Positions 43,445 to 51,000 of a DNA stretch of 64,000 nt are shown here, piece by piece (within the stretch, counting starts at the first letter, position 1; each line of letters opens with the position of its first letter). Both the position numbers and the translations under genes were made by a program. This DNA comes from Microbacterium sp. 1S1 (GTDB lineage: Bacteria; Actinomycetota; Actinomycetes; Actinomycetales; Microbacteriaceae): contig NZ_CP043430.1 of NCBI RefSeq assembly GCF_008271365.1, positions 3,038,001 through 3,102,000 of the forward strand, written 5' to 3'. The notes under the pieces are model-generated. The model saw nothing but the letters and a program-made list of their open reading frames with translations, made no database searches and had not been told where the DNA came from.

Positions 43445-44083
43445 ATGTCAACACCCGATACGCGTCCACGAACCAGGAAGACGCCGGAGCAGCGCGCCGG
43501 CGAGATCAACGACGCCGCGATCGAGATTGCGAGGGAGAAGGGACTGTCCGCGCTGACGCTGCGAGCGGTCGCCAGCAGGGCGGGGGTCGTGCCGGGGCTC
43601 GTCTCGCACTACGCATCCAGCATGGACGAGTTGGTCGCGCGCACCTTCCGCGACCTGACAGCATCCGAACTGGACGACGTCCGCGCCCAGGCTGAGACCG
43701 AGAGCGAGCCGGCAGCCCGGATGGCGCGGATGATCTCCACGGTGCTCAGCAGCGATCACGACGACATCACGCTCGTGTGGGTGGATGCCTGGTCCCTCGG
43801 CCGCGGCAGCGCGGCGCTGTCGATCGCGATCGACGAACAGATGGGCGCCTGGCAGTCGTTCATCGCACAGCTCATCGAGGACGGCCGGCGCTCCGGGGTG
43901 TTCCGCACCGACGACACGGACGCCGTGGCGTGGCAGATCCTCGCCATGATCGACGGCATCGCAGCGCATGCGCTGACCCGCCGTACCGACGCCGCGCTGT
44001 TCGCCGCTCGGTTGGCACAGGCCTGCGAGACACTGGTCGGCGCGCCCCAGGGGACGATCGCGGAGCTCCTTCCCTCGCGCTGA
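43445..44083 (+). CDS. TetR-family regulator of the amide/agmatine operon
   Basis: A 212-residue regulator. The helix-turn-helix is in GLSALTLRAVASRAGVVPGLVSHYASSMDELV near 33-65, and the C-terminal ligand domain (residues 75-200) resembles BetI-type regulators. It starts within 10 bases of its likely -10 box, so the message has almost no leader. The perfect palindrome in front, between it and aguA, suggests control of both directions. The ligand is probably the pathway substrate. Confidence 0.85.
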   Translation: MSTPDTRPRTRKTPEQRAGEINDAAIEIAREKGLSALTLRAVASRAGVVPGLVSHYASSMDELVARTFRDLTASELDDVRAQAETESEPAARMARMISTVLSSDHDDITLVWVDAWSLGRGSAALSIAIDEQMGAWQSFIAQLIEDGRRSGVFRTDDTDAVAWQILAMIDGIAAHALTRRTDAALFAARLAQACETLVGAPQGTIAELLPSR

Positions 44084-44136
44084 CGGTCGCGGAGGGCGTG
44101 CCCTCTTCGTGCCCTCGGCGATCCCAGGAATGCAGA

Positions 44137-44168
44137 AGGGCCGGAAACTCTTGCGAGAATCCGGCCCT
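44137..44168 (+). terminator. Hairpin terminator after tetR
   Basis: AGGGCCGGA and TCCGGCCCT form a perfect 9-bp stem with a 14-base loop. It marks the left edge of the accessory island; the following 180 bases hold no gene that I can support. Confidence 0.6.
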
Positions 44169-44354
44169 CGATGGTCGGGCTTGTGTACCTCTGTTCCAAA
44201 ATTCAGAAGCAGGAGTCACGACGGCCGCGAGGCGCCGAATCTTGCGCGCTTCCGGCGATGCTCGAACCCCTGGCGAGGCCACAGCTACGCGCCGGAAGTG
44301 GACACGCGAAGAACCGCAACTCCGCAACGTCGCGCAGAGCAACGAGCGTAGTGC

Positions 44355-44900
44355 CTAGCGTCCGTCCAGGTGGGAATACGCCTCACGGAAGCCCGCGACG
44401 AACTGATCGCGCACGTTCCCAAGCGGAAAGCTCAGCGGGGTGGCGTGAAGCAGGGGCAGTCCGGCCTTACGCAGCGGCAGCGCGAGCGCATCGAAGACAT
44501 CACCGCTGCAAAGAATGATGCCGCCCGGGTCGAGGGTGGCGGCGCGCTCGATGCACCCAGGGACGTTGTCGCGAAGTATCGCCTTGCGCTGCTTCTTACT
44601 TCGTACGTCGTTCACTGGGTACGGAACCAGATCGATCAGGAAGACGCCGTCAGCCTGGAGTCGGCGCAACCAAGGGCGCTTGTCGTGCGAGCGCTTCTTC
44701 AGCCCACGAAGGTCGTACAGCGCCTCGACGACGCCGCGGTAGAGGTTGTCGTAGCCGAGGTGGTCGGCGTAGAAGAACTTCCGCGGGTGAGTCCCGCCGT
44801 GGTCGATCGGCGCGCTCTCGCCGACCAAGAGCACGCGCACATGCTCGGGCTGATACCGGACGCGCAGCTCGGCGTACCAAGCGTCCTCGATCTCGTTCAC
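44355..44900 (-). CDS. Uracil-DNA-glycosylase-like protein, island operon
   Basis: A 181-residue protein with a UDG-like pattern: VRVLLVGESAP near 20-30 (position of the GEAPG motif), FLIDLVPYPVND in the middle, IILCSGDVF as a central strand, and HATPLSFPLGNVRDQFV near the end, where the histidine is in the place of the catalytic H. The family is not proven to act on DNA. GTG at 44900 overlaps the upstream stop by GTGA, so it is coupled to the PD-(D/E)XK gene; an earlier GTG at 44924 is possible. Role in a two-gene DNA-targeting cassette is inferred. Confidence 0.65.
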   Translation of the reverse strand: MNEIEDAWYAELRVRYQPEHVRVLLVGESAPIDHGGTHPRKFFYADHLGYDNLYRGVVEALYDLRGLKKRSHDKRPWLRRLQADGVFLIDLVPYPVNDVRSKKQRKAILRDNVPGCIERAATLDPGGIILCSGDVFDALALPLRKAGLPLLHATPLSFPLGNVRDQFVAGFREAYSHLDGR

Positions 44901-45478
44901 CACTCCGGAAGCCCCTCGTGCCACTCGTGGTCTGGCGGTAAGCCGACGCGGTCCGAGAGCGCAAGGTCGCGGAAGCCCGAGGGCAGCAAGACCGGGGCGG
45001 CGCCTTGGTCAACTTCGAGCAGGTCCCAGCGGTCTTCGTAGTTCGCGAAGGTCCGAAGGAGCACCCGGGAGCGTTCGACCGGCGCGTTCCGCTTTCCGGG
45101 GAGAGCGTCGGGATGGGTGAGCCAGTTCATGTGCTCAATCCACGCCGCTGCAGCGACGTGGACGCGCGGCACCACAAAACTGCGGGGATGGTCGCGCAGA
45201 TCGTGAGGGATTGCGACCATGACGAAGTACTCCCGCTCGTGCAGGCTCGGCGCCTGCGACTTCGAGCCGAGCGGCCAGCTGATCAAGTCCATCTTCGCGC
45301 CGCGCGCTGCCTTCACCTGGACTTCGACGAGGCGACGCTCAGCACCTTCTGCGAGCACCGCGAGGATGTCGGTGCGTTCGAGTCCGTCGCGGGTGAGGGC
45401 CGGTGCCCAGCCGCGTCGAGCCAGCTCGGCGGCGACATGGTGTTCGCCGATCGTCTTCGTCTGCTTCGTATCGACCAC
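44897..45478 (-). CDS. PD-(D/E)XK nuclease-like protein (DUF4365-like)
   Basis: A 193-residue protein. IGEHHVAAELARRGWAPALT, then ERTDILAVL and LVEVQVKAARG give the order E..., D..., ExQVK of the restriction-endonuclease-like fold: a helix with E13, the metal-binding D near 38 and the catalytic ExxxK-like EVQVK. Relatives with IQVKT are common near phage-defence genes. It is the first gene of a two-gene unit with the UDG-like gene. I call the fold, not the cleavage specificity. Confidence 0.65.
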   Translation of the reverse strand: MVDTKQTKTIGEHHVAAELARRGWAPALTRDGLERTDILAVLAEGAERRLVEVQVKAARGAKMDLISWPLGSKSQAPSLHEREYFVMVAIPHDLRDHPRSFVVPRVHVAAAAWIEHMNWLTHPDALPGKRNAPVERSRVLLRTFANYEDRWDLLEVDQGAAPVLLPSGFRDLALSDRVGLPPDHEWHEGLPEW

Positions 45479-45577
45479 GATCTGAGGCTATCGATGCGGC
45501 CGGACTCCGATCGGCGCCGCTCCCTGCAGATATACGAAGAGGGCGCCCGCGAACCTGGGACCCCCTCTGCATAAGGC

Positions 45578-45679
45578 CTAGAAGCGGATCCTGTCGGGCT
45601 TGAGCGTGATCTTTGTGCCGTCGCTGATCAGCTGCGCCCACTCGGTCCCGTCGAGAAGCTGCGCCAACGCCTCGAGTAC
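45578..45679 (-). pseudogene. C-terminal gene fragment at recombination junction
   Basis: A 33-residue coding-like tail (EALAQLLDGTEWAQL...) ends at TAG 45580-45578. A stop lies just upstream in frame at about 45700, so no complete gene exists. It meets the serine recombinase fragment head to head, which suggests a rearrangement point. Origin unknown. Confidence 0.4.
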
Positions 45680-45681
45680 GT

Positions 45682-45879
45682 GACGCCCAGAAGGGCGCCA
45701 TCACCGAGAAGCTCACACCGACGGTCGAACGCATCCGTCACGGCGTGGACAAGGCCTTCGCGTTCGTCGATCTCCTCGAGGATCCCGCCGCGCCCTACAA
45801 GCAGCTGCCCGACAACGTCCGCCGTGAGGTACTCACAGCGTCCTTCACAGCGACTCGACGTGCGGGTGACCGACCGTGA
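45682..45879 (+). pseudogene. Serine recombinase C-terminal fragment
   Basis: Sixty-five residues (starting DAQKGAITEKLTPTVERIRH, later DLLEDPAAPYKQLPDNVRRE) look like the end of a large serine recombinase, where a helical region is followed by LPD..RR.VL. There is no catalytic domain in front, and a stop at 45877 ends the frame early. It is a relic of an integrase that may once have moved this island. Confidence 0.5.
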
Positions 45880-45978
45880 GGTGAGCATGGACGTCGAATG
45901 CACCGAACTCAACACCGGCCCGCACGACTGGCGCGCCCTGCACCGCCTCAGCGCCGCAGCCCACACACCGACCAAAGA

Positions 45979-46016
45979 AAAGAGAGCCTCCCGCGCTTCT
46001 GCGGAAGACCCTCTTT
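45979..46016 (+). terminator. Hairpin after recombinase fragment
   Basis: AAAGAG pairs with CTCTTT, with CCGC/GCGG inside. The 46017-46295 stretch that follows holds no gene I can support. Confidence 0.35.
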
Positions 46017-46295
46017 CGGACCTATACCCGCTTACTCAGTCCGAAGATTTGAATAAGCCTGTATTGGTGGGCTGTTGGCACAACCCGCTGTGGCAAGGCT
46101 ACGTACGTCGAACGTGAGGCCACTTTCCCATGAACCCCTCACCATTTTCCTGTGGTGCCGCCAGCCTCCGCAGCATCGTCCGGGCACGGGGACCAGTCCC
46201 GCTCCTGGGCAGTCAGACTACGGCCTGGTCACAGCTCCCGCGCCGGTTGACCATAGGTCTGCCTACGCGGTCACGCAGACGACGGATGCCGCTGG

Positions 46296-46895
46296 CTAGG
46301 AATGCTTCGAGATCTCGTCCACACTGATGGGAGCCTCATAGCTTCGACGCTCCCAGCGCAGTCCTACGGAGTCAGTGAACCGGACAACACCTTTACTCTC
46401 GGCGGGAGCGAAGAAGTCGACGAAGGGAACCGTCGCCGCTAGCGAGAAAGTCTGGGACACGCTTCCGAGGTCCTGCATGCTCTTCACCTCTGTGACACGC
46501 TCACCGTTCTTGACAGCCCACACCTCGAGCTGGGAGATGAGCAGCCCGCTGGTGTTCTGAACTTCCACCGTCGCTCCGTGGGTCAAGCCACCGCTGAACT
46601 CACCCCGCCACGACACGACTACCGCGAGAGCCTGCCTCATGACATCTCGCTGGTGGGCTAGTTCGAAGGTCGCTCGCTCATACTCCGCGGTCTTCTGTGC
46701 TGCGTCGGCAGCGTTGGCCGCATGCTCGGCCGATTTCTCGCCGACCCGCGCTGCGTCTCGAGCGGCGGTAGCGGCACGCCACGCGGCGACAGCGGCGAAG
46801 AGGCCGACGACGGCGGCAATTACAGACACTGCCAGCCCCAGTATTGCGAGGAACTCGTCGCCCACCACCTCCACTTGAACGGGCGGCGCCGCCAT
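46296..46895 (-). CDS. Membrane protein with coiled coil, island
   Basis: A 199-residue protein with one transmembrane helix near the N terminus (FLAILGLAVSVIAAVVGLFAAVA), then an Ala-rich coiled coil (about 40-75) and a beta-rich cytosolic or external domain (TVEVQNTSGLLISQLEVWAV). Base composition is lower in GC than the flanks. ATG at 46895 is chosen since it precedes the membrane helix closely; the frame is open to 47000, so up to 35 more residues are possible. No family recognised; this layout (single helix plus coiled coil) is common in island membrane proteins. Confidence 0.6.
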   Translation of the reverse strand: MAAPPVQVEVVGDEFLAILGLAVSVIAAVVGLFAAVAAWRAATAARDAARVGEKSAEHAANAADAAQKTAEYERATFELAHQRDVMRQALAVVVSWRGEFSGGLTHGATVEVQNTSGLLISQLEVWAVKNGERVTEVKSMQDLGSVSQTFSLAATVPFVDFFAPAESKGVVRFTDSVGLRWERRSYEAPISVDEISKHS

Positions 46896-46942
46896 CGCGA
46901 ACGGAGCGCTAGTAGGAGAAGGAAAAGGGCCGAAGATCACGG

Positions 46943-47944
46943 TCACAGTCTGCCAACACCATTCTTCGCGAACGTCCGTTCGACGCCTGAGCGAATGCAT
47001 GTTCTCCTCGGTGCTGCGAGTCCATCGGTAGCGCGGGTGACCTCATCATCCCTGCCTCCGTCATTGGAACGAAGACGGTCCACCACAAAGTCGAGCATTC
47101 CTCGAATCCGAGCACTCAGTCTCTTGTGCCTTGGCAGTCGTCTAGCTAGCGAGGGGCTAAGCGCGTAGTACGTTGCGATGAAAGTTCGGCCAAGCGCCGT
47201 GCGCCGAAGGCGTTCGTCTCGGAACTCACGAAGCACCATCACCTCAGGCGCGTCGTAGCTTCCGTAGACGGCCGTAGCGATGTAGCACCCGCCTGTCGAC
47301 TTCGGGGTCGCTGCAGACGTATCAACTGTTTCTCGCACGTTGGTTGCGCGAAGGTCGGCAACGATTTGCCGATATGGCCTAGGAAGCACGTAGTTGGGGT
47401 TCCCTGAAAAGTCGCGAAGCCGCGATGCGCACGACTCCTCTGTCTGCAAAGCGCCGAGAACGTCTGCCAGATCGTCTTGCGGCGGGTATGGCAACTGCTC
47501 GTACAGCCTCGCTGCGTCGTAACGCTCGTAGACAGAAACGGCGGCCCTAATGAGGGCGACCGCCCCTCGGGCATCACCGCCGCAGAGAGTTGTTTTCCAC
47601 AAGTTCCTGAGGTTGCCGAGGTCAAAGTGGCCTTCTAGCCGAAAGGACTCGATGAGCTTCTCTGCGGACGCGAGGTACTCACCTCTGCGCTTCATAGCTG
47701 TGGCTTCGAGCCGGAGAGCCGCAGGATCGGAGTAAGTGAAGAGCATGCTCGGCTCAGCGCCAGACGAAGCCGCAAGTCCCCACCCGAGCTTTCCCGATGC
47801 TCTGTCAGCATCGGACATCTGTGTGAGCGTGACCGTCTCAGTCAAGCCTTCGTTGATGTAGGGCATTGCGGCTGTATCCAGCTCAGTTGCGAATGCACTC
47901 ACGAGGGCCTTGAGCTTCTCGACCTGTGTGCTGTCGTACACCAT
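46943..47944 (-). CDS. CFI-box-CTERM domain protein
   Basis: A 333-residue protein. The first 200 residues are helical and of unknown type, with an Asp/Ala-rich repeat-like region. Residues from about 215 read GGCYIATAVYGSYDAPEVMV, then LREFRDERL and ALGRTFIATYYALSPSLARRL, the CFI-box-CTERM signature (C[FY]IATA.YGS...EV..LR.FRD). This domain is found at the ends of many proteins whose role is unclear. It overlaps in arrangement with the membrane-protein gene just downstream (46296-46895), which may be its partner. ATG at 47944 near TAGGAAAGG. Confidence 0.75.
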   Translation of the reverse strand: MVYDSTQVEKLKALVSAFATELDTAAMPYINEGLTETVTLTQMSDADRASGKLGWGLAASSGAEPSMLFTYSDPAALRLEATAMKRRGEYLASAEKLIESFRLEGHFDLGNLRNLWKTTLCGGDARGAVALIRAAVSVYERYDAARLYEQLPYPPQDDLADVLGALQTEESCASRLRDFSGNPNYVLPRPYRQIVADLRATNVRETVDTSAATPKSTGGCYIATAVYGSYDAPEVMVLREFRDERLRRTALGRTFIATYYALSPSLARRLPRHKRLSARIRGMLDFVVDRLRSNDGGRDDEVTRATDGLAAPRRTCIRSGVERTFAKNGVGRL

Positions 47945-48030
47945 CGCCTATTCCTTTCCTACTCGCGCGAGAACTTTGCCTCGAGCTGCTGCCATCATCA
48001 TCGAAGTCCGTAGGCCGATGGCCGACTGCG

Positions 48031-51000
48031 TCACTTAGCTGGTGGTGCCGACAAGGTATCGCCGGATTCGGCGAGAACCCCGCGGGCAACGGCGCGGTCG
48101 ACAGCTGCATTCACGCGCTGGTCTACGATGGCGCCCGTCCGCGTCCAGCCGAACTGGCGCGCGATGGCGTTCACCACCTCTGAACGTGACGCTCCACCGA
48201 CGTCTCGTACGAGCATCTCGGCGGCGAGCGCGAACTCGTCGAGGTGGACCTGGTCTGGCTTGCGGTTGTGGTCGCGTGACCGCACCTTGGTTACCGCGCG
48301 GTCTTTCACATCGACGAAATCGCCTTCTCGGGCGAGGCCCGCTTTGGTGATGGCTAGGTCGATGTTTTCCTTGAGTCGAGCGGTGACTCGCCCGACGGAC
48401 CACCATTCTCGGATCCGCTCGCTGACGGTGTCGAGGTGCACAGGGCCTTCAACCAGGACGAGCGCCCTGAGGGGTTCAACCAGGTGGAGATGGTTGCCGG
48501 GCTCTGCTGGCTGAACCCAGTAGGGCAACGCGACCGGTTCCGCCTCGATGTAGTCGACAGCCCAGGTGAAGGGCACTTCGACTTCCGCCGCGGTCGTCTC
48601 AACCGTCGCGCGCGGAATTGTGAAGTTCCGCTTACGGGTCGCAGTTCCCGTGACCGCGGCTTCGATGGCCGCCCGGAGGCGTTCTTCTTCCTGATGACGG
48701 TCTCGGTACCATCCGGTGCCCCAGATCCGGTGGAGGGTCCACCCGAGGCCTGAGAGCACTTGGTCCCTGAGCCGATCCCGGTCACGTGCGGCGGGTGCCG
48801 AGTGGTACTGGTAGCCGTCGCACTCGACGCCGAGGGCGAAGGAGCCGGGCTTGGCGGGGTGTCGCACACCGATGTCGATGCGGAAGCCTGCGGCCCCCAC
48901 TTGGGGCTCCACGACATAGCCCCAGGACTGTATCGCCCGGATTACGGATTCTTCGAACGGGGAGTCCGGCATGAGCCCCGTCACTGAGGCTTGCGTGCCG
49001 AGTACAGAGATGCCTCTGCGTGCGAAGTCTAGATACGAGCGCAGGGCTTCAACGTTCTCATTCGTGGATTGTGGGATATCGCCTGCGTCTATGGATGCGA
49101 CGACCTCGATGCGTTGCCTTGCGCGTGTGACTCCCACGTTGAGGCGACGCCATCCCCTGTCTTTATTGAGGACACCGAAGTTGGTGGAGATCTTGCCCGC
49201 TTCGTCTGGGCCGTACCCGATGGAGAAGACGATGACGTCGCGTTCGTCACCTTGAACCGACTCGAGCGACCTGACGAAGAATCCATTGAGTCGGTCGCTC
49301 TTGTCGAAATGAGGATCGAGATCTCTGTGCTGCCCACGAAGCTCGTCGACCGCGGCCACGACGGCGTCGGCCTGCGCGACGGAGAAGGTGACGACGCCGA
49401 GGGAGAGCCCGGGTCTTGTCCGGTAGTGCTGAATGACTCTTTCGGCGACGGCTTTGGCTTCCTTCGGGTTGTCTGCTCCCCCGCCTCGGCGATACATCCC
49501 GTCTACGTGGAAGAACTCGACTCCGACGTCTGGTCCTTCGTCCTGCGCGGACGGGTAGGTGACGAGGTGCCCCTCGTAGAACCGGTAGTTCGAGAAGGCG
49601 ATGAGGGCTTCGTGACGTGACCTGTAGTGCCATCTGAGGCCCAGGTTTCGGAAGGCACCGGAGGACTTGGCGAGTTCGAGGATCGAGGTGAAGTCTTTGA
49701 CGTCCGAGTCCTCTTCGTCGGAGTCGTCGGATTCCACCGCCCGTTCGAAGAATTGCGACGGTGGAAGCTGCTTGTCGTCGCCGGCGAGGATGAAGGATCT
49801 GCCGCGGTAGATGCAGTTGATGGAGTCGCCCGGGGTGACCTGGGATGCCTCGTCGAAGATGACGACGTCGAACTTCAGGTCGTGCGGAAGGTACTGCGAG
49901 ACCGCCAGTGGAGACATCATGAAAACGGGCTTGATGGCTTGAATCGCGGTGCGCGCCTGGGTGATGAGGTTGCGAACCGCCATGTGGCGTTTCTGCTTCA
50001 TGCCCTCCCGCCGGATGAGGGCGGGCTCTCCCAGCGAGGTGTTCGCGGGCCGCCGCGTGTTCGCGGACTGGATGATGTCGCTGGTGGCTGCTGCGACGAT
50101 CTCTCGGTCGAGCTTCTGGAACTCGGCGACGAGGGCTTCTCGGTCTGCGGCGAGTAGTGGATGCAAGCGGGTGTCAGTTCGAATGTGCTCGTCCGCCCAC
50201 GCGCGCAGCAATGCACGCTCGATGACTTTCGGAACGTCCGCAGCCTGCAAGCGCTGCTCGATACAGAAGTTGACGGTCTCATCGAGGTCGAGTTCGCGAA
50301 GCTCGGCGCGGATTGCCTGATAGTCGAACCACTCCTGTTGACCGATGGTGTCGGACTGGAAGTCGCTCAGAAGCTCGAAGGCAGTCACGAAGTCGCCGAA
50401 GTCCTCCCTCAGCTCGTCCGTCCGCGACGAGTCGAACGCGTTGAGGATCTCGTCGCGCGCGCTCTCCCACTTGCGGAGGACAGACTCAAGGCTGCCTACG
50501 GGAGAGGACTGGACCAGAGCAGAAACTTGGTGGGGCGATAGCGCAGCGCCCGCAAGCTCGCGAACTCTCCCCGCCCATCCCAGGGCCACGTCCACGACGG
50601 TGAGGTCGGTGCGGGCGCCTTGGTAAAGGTCTCCGAACTGGGCGCTCAGGTCGGTCGTCGCCAAGTCCAGCTCTCGCGTACAAGCGCGCACATCCTGGAC
50701 TGCAGCGATGACCGCGTCAGCATCTTCAAGAGTGTGCTCTCTGCCGGTGTGGGCTGACACCGACTCGATCCGCTCAGCGGCGCTCCTCATGGGGGCGACG
50801 TGCGTGGACAGCCACGCGACCGAAGTCGCCGGTTGCTCGACGAGCAGTTCCGGTCGCCCGGCCAGAGCAGGAGGCGATGCAACAGTTGCTCGCCAGTTGA
50901 CGAGCTCGAGACGCACGGACTCCGCAACTGCCGCCTCAGCGGGGTCAACCGTCGCGGAAGCCAGGTAGGCGACCGTCGAGCGAGAGACCATGTCACCGCT

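Noticed and set aside
46017..46295. Possible tRNA or attachment site beside the recombinase relic
   Set aside because: No TTCRA T-loop with flanking stems and no direct repeat visible within the window.
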